Below, in pieces: positions 48,677-56,790 of a DNA stretch of 64,000 bases. Below the pieces are notes generated by a model. It saw only the letters and a program-made list of their open reading frames with translations. It made no database searches and was not told where the DNA came from. A program made the translations under genes and the position numbers. Origin of the DNA: Pseudarthrobacter sp. NBSH8. Lineage in GTDB: Bacteria; Actinomycetota; Actinomycetes; Actinomycetales; Micrococcaceae. The first letter of the stretch is position 1; every line of letters starts with the position of its first letter. The stretch is from the NCBI RefSeq assembly GCF_014217545.1, contig NZ_CP043178.1, positions 3,410,001 through 3,474,000 of the forward strand, written 5' to 3'.

Positions 48677-50254
48677 ATGAAGAAACTTCTGAAGTGGCTC
48701 AAGGGTCCCGCCGCACTGGCTGCGCTGGCAGGAGTAGCGGCTGCCGCCGTAGTACTTTCCGTTGCGGAGCTGATCGGAGCGTTCTTTACGGCCCGGGCAA
48801 CCCCGGTGATCGCGCTGGGGTCCACTTTCATCGACTTCACACCGCCATGGATGAAGGACTTTGCCATTGCCACGTTCGGCACGAACGACAAGGCCGCGCT
48901 GTTCGTGGGGATGGGCCTGACCATATTCCTGTTGGCCTGCGTGCTGGGCGTTGTGGCCTACCGCAAGTGGGCGCTGGGTGTTGCCGGTGTGCTGCTGATG
49001 GGCGCGGTGATCGTGGTCAGCGTGGTGACGCGGGCCAGCGTGAAGCCGCTGGATGCCATCCCCACAGTGCTGGGCACGGTTGCCGGACTGATAGTGCTGC
49101 GGTTGCTGATCGCCCCCCTCTGGCGCCTGAAGTCCTGGCCTGAGGCACCTGCCGACACAGGCGCCGAGGAGCCTGACCGTCCTGCCACCAGCCGCCGCCG
49201 CTTCTTCGCCGCCGCCGGGATCACTGTGGTCGGCGCCGGCATCGCGGCCACAGGCGGACGCCTGCTCAGTGCCGCCCGCAGCAACATCTCCAAGGCCCGC
49301 GAGGCCCTGCAGCTGCCCACACCGGCAAAAGCCGCCGCGGCTGTGCCCGCCGGAGTCCAGTCCCCCGCTGCCGGCGTCACACCCTGGGTCACACCCAACG
49401 GGGACTTCTACCGGATCGATACCGCCCTCAGTGTCCCCGAAATCAACGCCGATGATTGGGAGCTCCGCGTGCATGGGCTGGTGGAGCAAGAGGTCCGCCT
49501 CACGTTCCAGGACCTGCTCGACGCCGACCTCATCGAATCGCATGTGACCCTCACGTGTGTGTCCAATCCCGTGGGCGGAAACCTCGCCGGGAACGCGCGC
49601 TGGCTAGGCCTTCCGATTCGCGAGGTCCTCAAACGGGCACGGCCCAAGGACGGCGCGGACATGGTGCTGTCGACGTCAATCGATGGCTTCAGCGCGTCCA
49701 CGCCGCTGGAGGTCCTGCAGGATGACCGCGACGCCATGTTGGCGATCGGCATGAACGGCGAGCCGCTGCCGCTGGAGCACGGCTATCCGGTGCGTATGGT
49801 GGTGCCGGGGCTGTACGGCTTTGTCTCCGCCACGAAGTGGGTGGTGGACCTGGAAGTGACGCGTTTCGCGGACAGCAAGGCCTACTGGACCCAGCGCGGC
49901 TGGTCCGAGCGAGGCCCCATCAAGACCATGGCCCGGGTGGAAGTCCCGAAGTCCTTCGCCAAGGTGCCAGCCGGCCGCTTGGCGATCGGCGGCACGGCCT
50001 GGGCGCAGACCCGCGGCATCACCAAGGTGGAAGTCCAGATCGACAACAACCCCTGGGCCGAGGCCATCCTGTCCACCGAGGCGTCCCTCATCACGTGGCG
50101 CCAGTGGTCCTTCGACTGGGAAGCCACACCCGGACCGCACTACATCAAGGTCCGCGCCACCGACGGAACGGGCGAGGTCCAGACCGATCAGCGCGCCGAT
50201 CCGGTACCAGACGGCGCCTCCGGCTGGCAGTCCGTCATGGTCACCGTGGAGTAG
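48677..50254 (+). CDS. Membrane-anchored molybdopterin oxidoreductase (sulfite oxidase family)
   Basis: 525 residues from ATG 48677. Residues 1-150 form four or so membrane helices. A twin-arginine-like motif (SRRRFF near residue 172) and a fifth hydrophobic segment follow. The sulfite oxidase-type Moco domain has the molybdenum ligand Cys in TLTCVSNPVGGN (near 292) and the dimerisation domain at the C-terminus. It probably oxidises or reduces a small S/N compound outside the membrane. Substrate unknown. Confidence 0.9.
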   Translation: MKKLLKWLKGPAALAALAGVAAAAVVLSVAELIGAFFTARATPVIALGSTFIDFTPPWMKDFAIATFGTNDKAALFVGMGLTIFLLACVLGVVAYRKWALGVAGVLLMGAVIVVSVVTRASVKPLDAIPTVLGTVAGLIVLRLLIAPLWRLKSWPEAPADTGAEEPDRPATSRRRFFAAAGITVVGAGIAATGGRLLSAARSNISKAREALQLPTPAKAAAAVPAGVQSPAAGVTPWVTPNGDFYRIDTALSVPEINADDWELRVHGLVEQEVRLTFQDLLDADLIESHVTLTCVSNPVGGNLAGNARWLGLPIREVLKRARPKDGADMVLSTSIDGFSASTPLEVLQDDRDAMLAIGMNGEPLPLEHGYPVRMVVPGLYGFVSATKWVVDLEVTRFADSKAYWTQRGWSERGPIKTMARVEVPKSFAKVPAGRLAIGGTAWAQTRGITKVEVQIDNNPWAEAILSTEASLITWRQWSFDWEATPGPHYIKVRATDGTGEVQTDQRADPVPDGASGWQSVMVTVE

Positions 50255-50290
50255 CCCGGCATTCGACGATTCCGCCCCTAGACTGGCAAT

Positions 50291-51307
50291 ATGCCGCACA
50301 ACCCGCATGCCACGTTCACCGTGGACTCCGCCGTCGAACTCGCTGTTGTTGAACGAAGCGGTTTTGTGGAGTCCCGGCACATCGGCTCCGCCGTCGTGCT
50401 GTCCGCCGACGGGTCCGTCGTCACCGAACTCGGCGACATACTGACTCCCCTGTACGCACGGTCCGCGCTCAAACCACTGCAGGCCCTGGCATCCATGCAG
50501 TCCGGAGTCCCGTTGCGCGGCGCGCAGGTGGCGCTGGCCTGCGGCAGCCACGTGGGCTCCCTGGACCATATGGATGTGGTGGAGGGCATGCTCAAGGCCG
50601 CCGGCGTCCGGGAGGACCAACTCCAGTGCCCCGCCGCCTGGCCCCAGGACGAGACAGCCCGCAACTGGCTGGTGCGTTCCGAGCGGGGTAAGTCCAGGCT
50701 CGCCTTCAACTGCTCCGGAAAACACGCCGCCTTCCTGTGGGCCTGCACGGAAAACGGCTGGGACACCCACAGCTACCTCGAGCCGAACCATCCCCTGCAG
50801 CAACGCGTCCGCAGCGTGATCGAGGAATACAGCGGCGAGCGCATCGCCCACCTGGGCATTGACGGGTGCGGCGCCCCCGTTGCCGCTATTTCGCTGACCG
50901 GACTGGCCCGCGCATTCTCGATGCTGGCCAAGGCCCCGGGCGACAAGAACTCCAACGCCCGCGCCGCCACCATCGCCACGTCCATGCTCGACTACCCGTG
51001 GGCCGTCCAGGGCCGCGGCCAGGCCAACACCATCGTGATGGACGAACTCGGCATCATCGCCAAGATCGGCGCAGAGGGAGTCCTGGCCATGGCCACACCC
51101 CAGGGAGTGTCCGTGGCCATCAAGATGCTCGACGGGAACCTGCGCGCCACGTCGCTGGTGGGCCTGACCCTCCTCGCCGCGGTTGGCGCCGTGGATATCC
51201 CCGGAGTCTCCAGCGTTCTGGAGAAAGTGGTGGATCCGGTGATGGGCGGCGGCCACCCGGTGGGCAAGATCCGGCTGGGTCCGGCCGTCTCCGCGCTCTT
51301 GGACTGA
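50291..51307 (+). CDS. Asparaginase, Rhizobium etli (class 3) type
   Basis: 338 residues. Unlike classical type I/II enzymes it has ARSALKPLQ (Ser and Lys of the active site), FNCSGKHAAFLW (Cys near 141 and Lys) and IDGCGAPV (Cys near 192). These match the zinc and catalytic residues described for R. etli ReAV. It hydrolyses asparagine to aspartate and ammonia. The sterol-carrier gene follows after 1 bp. Confidence 0.9.
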   Translation: MPHNPHATFTVDSAVELAVVERSGFVESRHIGSAVVLSADGSVVTELGDILTPLYARSALKPLQALASMQSGVPLRGAQVALACGSHVGSLDHMDVVEGMLKAAGVREDQLQCPAAWPQDETARNWLVRSERGKSRLAFNCSGKHAAFLWACTENGWDTHSYLEPNHPLQQRVRSVIEEYSGERIAHLGIDGCGAPVAAISLTGLARAFSMLAKAPGDKNSNARAATIATSMLDYPWAVQGRGQANTIVMDELGIIAKIGAEGVLAMATPQGVSVAIKMLDGNLRATSLVGLTLLAAVGAVDIPGVSSVLEKVVDPVMGGGHPVGKIRLGPAVSALLD

Positions 51308-51308
51308 C

Positions 51309-51686
51309 ATGGCCGTAGCACGCCGTCGGATCGGCATTGAAGAAGGCACTGCGGCACTGGCCGCGTGGCAGGAAGCCGCCGCGTCGCCGTCGGACGTTCC
51401 ACTCCCCCGCAACGTCACGGCCACGGCCGTGCGGTACACGCTGGAGGAGGTGACCGCGCGGGCCCCAGGGAATTCGGTGGAGGTGCGGGTGCCGCCGTTC
51501 GGAGTCACCCAGTGCGTCGAGGGGCCTAGGCACACCCGCGGAACCCCGCCCAACGTGATCGAGTGCGACGCCGCTACCTGGCTGGGCATGGTGACCGGCC
51601 GGTTGAGCTGGACGGACGCTGTCGCGGCCAGCAGGGTGTCCGCCTCCGGTCTGCGCGCGGACCTCTCAGCGCTGCTGCCCCTTTAG
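51309..51686 (+). CDS. Sterol carrier family protein
   Basis: 125 residues with an SCP-like/maleylpyruvate isomerase C-terminal type fold: VRYTLEEVTARAPGNSVEVRVPPFGVTQC, then TPPNVIECDAATWLGMVTGRLSWTDAVAASRVSASG. It is probably a small-molecule-binding protein. It is co-transcribed with the asparaginase gene. Confidence 0.82.
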   Translation: MAVARRRIGIEEGTAALAAWQEAAASPSDVPLPRNVTATAVRYTLEEVTARAPGNSVEVRVPPFGVTQCVEGPRHTRGTPPNVIECDAATWLGMVTGRLSWTDAVAASRVSASGLRADLSALLPL

Positions 51687-51692
51687 CCCTCA

Positions 51693-51753
51693 AGTTTTTG
51701 TCCACTTATTTGCCGGTCCAGCCGATTTTGAGCGGGTTATCTGCCCAAAAACT
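51693..51753. repeat. 60-bp palindromic repeat, copy A
   Basis: Starts AGTTTTTGTCCACTTATT and ends TTATCTGCCCAAAAACT. It shares its two ends and central GATTT with copy B at 52835. It lies between the sterol-carrier stop and the stop of the AbiEi/DUF559-like gene, where it could also terminate both. Confidence 0.85.
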
Positions 51754-51754
51754 C

Positions 51755-52768
51755 TCAACGCAGCCAGCCCTGTTTGCGGAGCGCCTGCTTCACTCGGGAT
51801 ACCACCCAACCCGCGCCGTGGGACATGTCAATTCTGTTGATCTTCACCTGCCGCCACCCGGAGTCGGCCACCCGCTGGTCGCGGTAGGCATCCAATGCCT
51901 GCTGTTCTGGCTTCAAATGGTGCATGCCCTCGTACTCGATGCACGTCCTGAACCGGGCGCAGCCTAGATCCGTCCACACTGGCCGGCCAAGGATGTCGTC
52001 AACGGGGAAGTTCGGCAGGAACTCCGGCAGCCCGGCGTCGTCCAGCATCAGGCGGAGCACAGTTTCCGGGGGCGAATCGACGCCGACGCGCAGGTATTCG
52101 AGCGCAATCCTGGCCTTGCGTACACCATGGACGCCGTTGGCATTGGCTACGAATACCCGGAGCTCGGGCAGGGGAAACATAGCCACCTTTGGCGCCCTAA
52201 ACGTCCTGGTGTGCTCGCTGACGATCGCATCGCCGGCCACAATGAGGTCCTCCAGAGGCAGGACCGACCCCAGGTCCACCCAGGTCCTCGCGGGTGAGGT
52301 CAACAACAGTCCGTCGACGCTGATGAGGTCCCCGTCGCGGATCCGGAGCCGGTGCCCGGCAACGCCCCTCCGCCGAGGCAGCGTCCCAGCGTTACGGCGC
52401 GAAAGGTGAAGGAAGCGGCCGGGCTCCCGAAAATGAGGACCGCTTTTCTTACCCCAAGGAACAGGTTCGACGACGGCGGTCACCGGACCGCCGTCGTCGG
52501 GCCTGAACTGGGCCCAAAGCGGGAGGGGAACGCCGAGGACCTCCGCTGCCGTCAGCAGGCTTGCGAAGGTGTCCCCATCCAACTGGGTGTGGGACCTTGC
52601 CAGTGCATGGAGACTGTGCGCACCGGATTTAGGAACGCGGATCCCGCGGCTTGGCAGGTGCAGGTCGTCTCCGAGCAGGCGGTTCGCGGGAATGCCAGCC
52701 AAGACGGCCTCGGTCAGGGTAAACGGCCTCGCGCCGATCTCTCCCGGTAGGGGCCGCCGTCTGCTCAT
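51755..52768 (-). CDS. AbiEi/DUF559-like protein with endonuclease-type C-terminus
   Basis: 337 residues from ATG 52768. The N-terminal half (RPFTLTEAVLAGIPANRLLGDDLHLPSRGI; GLLLTSPARTWVDLGSVLPLEDLIVAGDAIV) resembles AbiEi-type winged-helix antitoxin-like proteins. The C-terminal part (ARIALEYLRVGVDSPPETVLRLMLDDAGLP; CIEYEGMHHLKPEQQALDAYRDQRVADSGWRQVKI) resembles the PD-(D/E)XK/Vsr-like fold of DUF559. Such actinobacterial genes are common, and their role is unknown. No partner toxin gene is adjacent. Confidence 0.75.
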   Translation of the reverse strand: MSRRRPLPGEIGARPFTLTEAVLAGIPANRLLGDDLHLPSRGIRVPKSGAHSLHALARSHTQLDGDTFASLLTAAEVLGVPLPLWAQFRPDDGGPVTAVVEPVPWGKKSGPHFREPGRFLHLSRRNAGTLPRRRGVAGHRLRIRDGDLISVDGLLLTSPARTWVDLGSVLPLEDLIVAGDAIVSEHTRTFRAPKVAMFPLPELRVFVANANGVHGVRKARIALEYLRVGVDSPPETVLRLMLDDAGLPEFLPNFPVDDILGRPVWTDLGCARFRTCIEYEGMHHLKPEQQALDAYRDQRVADSGWRQVKINRIDMSHGAGWVVSRVKQALRKQGWLR

Positions 52769-52834
52769 AGTCCCATTGAGACACCGATGGTGCAGCAGTA
52801 TTGAGTTATCCACAGGGCAACCTCCCCACCTCGG

Positions 52835-52894
52835 AGTTTTTGTCCAGATAATCGGCCGCAAGGGTCAGATTTGGGGATTATCTGAACAAAAACT
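52835..52894. repeat. 60-bp palindromic repeat, copy B
   Basis: AGTTTTTGTCCAGATAATC at the left end and GATTATCTGAACAAAAACT at the right end pair with one mismatch over 19 bp. It is the better preserved of two copies that flank the AbiEi/DUF559-like gene. Confidence 0.88.
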
Positions 52895-52909
52895 CGGGCG
52901 GCGGGTCAG

Positions 52910-53623
52910 TCAGTCCGACAGCGTCAGCAGCCTGCCAAGGGCGCTTGCCTGCAGGTTGTCCAGGATGTCCCGGGGCCCGGCATAGACCTCGGCCGCACCG
53001 GCCGCCCGCAACTCAGCGGCGCTGGTCCCCCCGCAGGTGACGCCGATGGCGGGGATACCCAACGCTGCGGCGGCCTGCATGTCCCAGACCGCGTCACCTA
53101 CGTAGACGGCGTCTGCCGCAGCCACACCAACAGCTTCCAGTGCTGCCACCAGGATGTCCGGCGCCGGCTTGCTTGCCTTCGCATCGTCGGCGCTGGTGGC
53201 GGCATGGATGAACGAGTCCGCACCGAGGGTCCTGCGGTTGGCCGCCAGATCCTGCGTTCGGGCCGATGATGCCAGGGCGACGGCGAGTCCCCCGGCGTGG
53301 CACTGGGCCAGCAACTCCTTGGCGCCGTCCAATGGACGCAGCGACGGCCAGCTCTGTGCGAACACCGCCGCATGGCTGGCCAGGATGTCGTCATCTGCCT
53401 CCCGGTCCCGGCCAGCAGGAAGGAGGGTGTCTACCAGTCGCGCTCCGCCCATCCCTACACAGCGGTGAATGGCGGCCATGGGGACATCATGCTGGTGCTG
53501 GCGGAAGGCCTGCCACCACGCAAGCGTGTGGATATACGCAGAGTCCACCAAGGTCCCGTCCACGTCAAAAAGGACACCCCGCTCTCTGCCGCGGACCAGG
53601 GCATGGCTCTGGGTGATCATCAC
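52910..53623 (-). CDS. HAD-superfamily hydrolase (phosphoglycolate phosphatase-like)
   Basis: 237 residues. Motif I VLFDVDGTLVDS (nucleophile Asp), motif II VALASSA, motif III KPAPDI and motif IV YVGDAVWDMQAA are all present. A helical cap follows motif I. Sugar phosphates are typical substrates. It overlaps the upstream DUF1508 gene by four bases. Confidence 0.88.
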   Translation of the reverse strand: MMITQSHALVRGRERGVLFDVDGTLVDSAYIHTLAWWQAFRQHQHDVPMAAIHRCVGMGGARLVDTLLPAGRDREADDDILASHAAVFAQSWPSLRPLDGAKELLAQCHAGGLAVALASSARTQDLAANRRTLGADSFIHAATSADDAKASKPAPDILVAALEAVGVAAADAVYVGDAVWDMQAAAALGIPAIGVTCGGTSAAELRAAGAAEVYAGPRDILDNLQASALGRLLTLSD

Positions 53624-53910
53624 CCAGCCACAGCGCGAGCGGCCCCGGACAGCTTCCTGCCGCGGGCAGCGCTATCCTTCGACGCCGACGCGGCGCCAGT
53701 CCGGACCCGGATGACTGCTCCGGCACCGTTGCCGCTGCGGTCCCTGATCAGGCCGGTGCCGGCAATCTCGCGGGCCATCCCAATGCCGGCCACCGCGGCA
53801 TTCTTGGTGGGAAAGGTCACGGAGATTGCCATCAGGTTCCCGGAACCGTCCAGCATCCGTACCCTGTAGCCGCCGTCGGGCGCATCCACCAGCTCAAAAT
53901 GTCCGGCCAT
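53620..53910 (-). CDS. DUF1508 (YegP-like) protein with basic tail
   Basis: 96 residues from ATG 53910. A DUF1508 unit (GHFELVDAPDGGYRVRMLDGSGNLMAISVTF) is followed by an Ala/Arg/Ser-rich tail of 45 or so residues. It is a relative of the 18362 gene. GAGGGG precedes the start. It forms an operon with the HAD gene. Confidence 0.75.
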   Translation of the reverse strand: MAGHFELVDAPDGGYRVRMLDGSGNLMAISVTFPTKNAAVAGIGMAREIAGTGLIRDRSGNGAGAVIRVRTGAASASKDSAARGRKLSGAARAVAG

Positions 53911-53963
53911 TACAACCACCCCTCGTTCAGTCACGGCGCTGTGCCTTTTGGGAGCGTTCCGCG

Positions 53964-53983
53964 ATTCTAGTAAGTATACTTAC
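53964..53983 (-). promoter_or_regulatory. Perfect 14-bp palindrome next to a -10 element
   Basis: GTAAGTATACTTAC (53970-53983) is a perfect palindrome. On the minus strand it abuts TAGAAT (53969-53964), a good -10 for the DUF1508-HAD operon, which puts the palindrome in the promoter spacer. It is a likely repressor operator. Which protein binds it is unknown. Confidence 0.65.
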
Positions 53984-54023
53984 CTTCCTTCCGGAGGTGA
54001 AGACCGGGCCGGGCGTCAACCCG

Positions 54024-55835
54024 TCATTGCCCCGGTTTTTCGGCCTCCGGTGGAATAGGTGCGTCACTGCGGCGAACTGTACCCTGATGAAGCTCAAGAG
54101 CGCTTGTCACAAGCGCGAAGTGACTGAAGGCCTGGGGCGTATTGCCCAACTGCCGGCCGGCCCGGACACCCCATTCCTCGCTGAGAAGACCCACATCGTT
54201 GCGCAGTTCCAGGAGGCGTTCGAAGAGTTCGGTGGACTCCTCGGTGCGTCCCGCGCCCAGCAGGGCCTCCACCAACCAGAACGAGCACGCCAGGAACACT
54301 CCCTCGCCTCCCGGGAGGCCGTCGTCGCTGTCGGCGGGACGGTAGCGCAACACAAAACCGTCTTCGGTCAGCTCCCGCTGGATGGCGTCAATGGTCCCCA
54401 GCACGCGGGGATCATCCGGCGGCAGGAAGCCCACCCGGGGGATCAGCAGGAGGCTGGCGTCAAGTTCAGGCCTCCCGTACGACTGCACGAAGGTGTTGCG
54501 GGCAGGGTCGAAGCCGTTGGCCATGACGTCCCGGTGGATGTTGCCGCGCAGTGCCTCCCAGCGTTCCACGGGGCCGGGCAGACCGAAATCACGGACGCCC
54601 TTGACCATCCGGTCCGCGGCCACCCAGGCCATCACCTTCGAATGCGTGAAATGGCGCCGCGGCCCGCGCATCTCCCAGAGTCCGTTGTCCGGCTGGTCCC
54701 AGATGGTCTCCAGATGCTGCATCAGGGCCACCTGAACGTCCCAGGATTCATCCGCGTGTTTGAGCAGGGAGGTCCTGGTCAGCGCAAGGCAATCGAGCAC
54801 CTCCCCCCAGACGTCCAGCTGAAGCTGCTCCGCGGCGCCGTTCCCGGTCCGTACCGGTTTCGAATTCTCGTACCCGGCAAGCCATGGCAGTTCTATCTCC
54901 GGAAGCCTGCGTTCGCCGTGGATGCCGTACATGATCTGCAGGTCGGCCGGATCGCCTGCCACAGCGCGGAGCAGCCAATCGCGCCAAGCAGCGGCCTCGC
55001 CGGTGTAGCCGGCGGCGAGCAGGGCCTGCAAGGTCATAGCGGCGTCCCGCAGCCAACAATAGCGGTAGTCCCAGTTGCGGGGGCCGCCGAGCTGTTCCGG
55101 CAGGGACGTGGTGACGGCGGCCACGATGCCTCCGGTGGGGGCGTAAGTCAGCGCTTTCAGTGTCACCAGCGAACGGACCACGGCGTCCTGGTACTTTCCT
55201 TGCACTGTGCACTGGGACGCCCAGCCGCGCCAGTAGGCCAAAGTGGTGCGCAGCACTTTCTCGGCATCTACGTTGTGCGGGCGGGGAACATGGCTGGGCG
55301 CCCACGTCAGGACAAAGGGAACGCGCTGCCCCGCGTGGACGGTGAAGTCGCTGACGGAGTGCATATTCTCGCCGAGAAGGGGGGCCTCGGTGACAAAGTA
55401 GACGGAGTCGGGCCCGGCGACAGCATGCAGGCCGTGCTTGTCGCGGCGCACCCAGGGGATGATGTGCCCGTAATCGAACCTCAGCGCCAGTTCGCCATGC
55501 ATTCTCACGCTTCCGCTTACGCCCTCCACGATCCGCACGATGTCCGCCACTTCATCGCGCGGCGGCATGAAGTCAATAACCCTGACAGTGCCGTCTGCGG
55601 TCTCCCATTCCGTTTCCAGGACCAGGGTCCCCTCCCGGTAACTTCGCCTGGTGCACGTGCCGCCGCCCGCCGGCGCCAGAAGCCAGCGTCCTGCCTCCGG
55701 CGTATCCAGGAGGGCGTTAAAACATGCCGGGGAGTCGAAGCGCGGCAGGCAAAGCCAGTCGATGGAGCCCTCGGTGCTGACGAGGGCGCCGGTGTGGAGA
55801 TCGCCAACAACTGCATAGTCTTCGATGAGCGCCAT
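54024..55835 (-). CDS. Glycoside hydrolase family 15 protein (glucoamylase/trehalase-like)
   Basis: 603 residues. N-terminal domain starts ALIEDYAVVGDLHTGALVSTEGSIDWLCLPRFDSPACF. The (alpha/alpha)6 barrel has RNWDYRYCWLRDAAMTLQALL, GLWEMRGPRRHFTHSKVMAWVAADRM (catalytic Glu region) and LLSEEWGVRAGRQLGNTPQAFSHFAL (second catalytic Glu). Mycobacterial members are trehalases, so trehalose or maltodextrin is a likely substrate. ATG 55835 is chosen for its spacing from CAGGG; 55841 is possible. Confidence 0.9.
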   Translation of the reverse strand: MALIEDYAVVGDLHTGALVSTEGSIDWLCLPRFDSPACFNALLDTPEAGRWLLAPAGGGTCTRRSYREGTLVLETEWETADGTVRVIDFMPPRDEVADIVRIVEGVSGSVRMHGELALRFDYGHIIPWVRRDKHGLHAVAGPDSVYFVTEAPLLGENMHSVSDFTVHAGQRVPFVLTWAPSHVPRPHNVDAEKVLRTTLAYWRGWASQCTVQGKYQDAVVRSLVTLKALTYAPTGGIVAAVTTSLPEQLGGPRNWDYRYCWLRDAAMTLQALLAAGYTGEAAAWRDWLLRAVAGDPADLQIMYGIHGERRLPEIELPWLAGYENSKPVRTGNGAAEQLQLDVWGEVLDCLALTRTSLLKHADESWDVQVALMQHLETIWDQPDNGLWEMRGPRRHFTHSKVMAWVAADRMVKGVRDFGLPGPVERWEALRGNIHRDVMANGFDPARNTFVQSYGRPELDASLLLIPRVGFLPPDDPRVLGTIDAIQRELTEDGFVLRYRPADSDDGLPGGEGVFLACSFWLVEALLGAGRTEESTELFERLLELRNDVGLLSEEWGVRAGRQLGNTPQAFSHFALVTSALELHQGTVRRSDAPIPPEAEKPGQ

Positions 55836-55981
55836 TCCCATACCCTGCCACAAGGACGGTCCCCTCCCGGGAAAGCGGTCAATGAAAGCGCAAAGTACAG
55901 CGGTGTAGCCTGAAGCGACGGCCGGTCCACACACACCGGAGGCATCATGGATCATCCTTCATCCCTGCGGGTCAGCTGACG

Positions 55982-56713
55982 GTGGCTGTACATATCGGCA
56001 CGTCCGGCTGGAGCTACGACCACTGGGAGAACGTGCTCTACCCGCCTGGCCCCCCGGCCCGCGACAGGCTGCAGCACTACGTTTCCCGGTTCGGCACCGT
56101 TGAGTTGAACGCCAGCTTTTACCGGTGGCCCCGGGAAACCTCCTTCGCCAGCTGGCGGCGCAGGCTCCCGGAAGGGTTCGCGATGTCCGTCAAAGCTCCG
56201 CGCGGCCTGACGCACGGCAAAAGACTTTACGGACCTGAAGTCTGGACGGAGCGTATTGCCCGCTGCTGGCACGAGCTGGGCGGCAAACGGGCTGTCCTGT
56301 TGGTTCAACTGCCTCCACAGCTGGAACGCGATGATGCCCGGCTGGATTACTTTCTCGCCGCCCTCCCGTGGTGGATCCGGGTGACCGTGGAATTCCGGCA
56401 TCCCAGCTGGGACCATCCGGCGGTGTACGCCCTGCTGGAACGGCACCAGGCCGCTTACTGCATCATGAGCGGCGCCGATCTGCCGTGTATCCTCCGCGCC
56501 ACAGCGCCCTTCGTCTACCTCCGTCTTCACGGCCCTGACCATCAGTACCTGTACGGCGGTTCCTACTCCGATACGGACCTGCAGTGGTGGGCGGACCGGA
56601 TCCGCGAATGGTCCGCGGCCGGCAAGGACGTTTATGCCTATTTCAATAACGACGGCGGCGGGAACGCCGTGCGGAACGCCGGCACCCTCCGCCGACTCCT
56701 TGGTGAGGGCTGA
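55982..56713 (+). CDS. DUF72-domain protein
   Basis: 243 residues. TIM-barrel-like DUF72: HIGTSGWSYDHWENVLYPPG, FGTVELNASFYRWP, AVLLVQLPPQLERD, FVYLRLHGPDHQYLYGGSY, and VYAYFNNDGGGNAVRNA. The biochemical role of this widespread family is not settled. GTG start. It is divergent from the GH15 gene. Confidence 0.88.
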   Translation: MAVHIGTSGWSYDHWENVLYPPGPPARDRLQHYVSRFGTVELNASFYRWPRETSFASWRRRLPEGFAMSVKAPRGLTHGKRLYGPEVWTERIARCWHELGGKRAVLLVQLPPQLERDDARLDYFLAALPWWIRVTVEFRHPSWDHPAVYALLERHQAAYCIMSGADLPCILRATAPFVYLRLHGPDHQYLYGGSYSDTDLQWWADRIREWSAAGKDVYAYFNNDGGGNAVRNAGTLRRLLGEG

Positions 56714-56790
56714 GTGAGGCTGACGTCACGCACGACGGCGGGACCGCCCAACGTGCCCGGCGCGTGGCTGCGCTGTGGCAGAGTGGAGGC

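Noticed and set aside
53826..55913. 695-codon plus-strand frame opposite the GH15 gene
   Set aside because: Antisense shadow. The GH15 signatures on the other strand are unmistakable.
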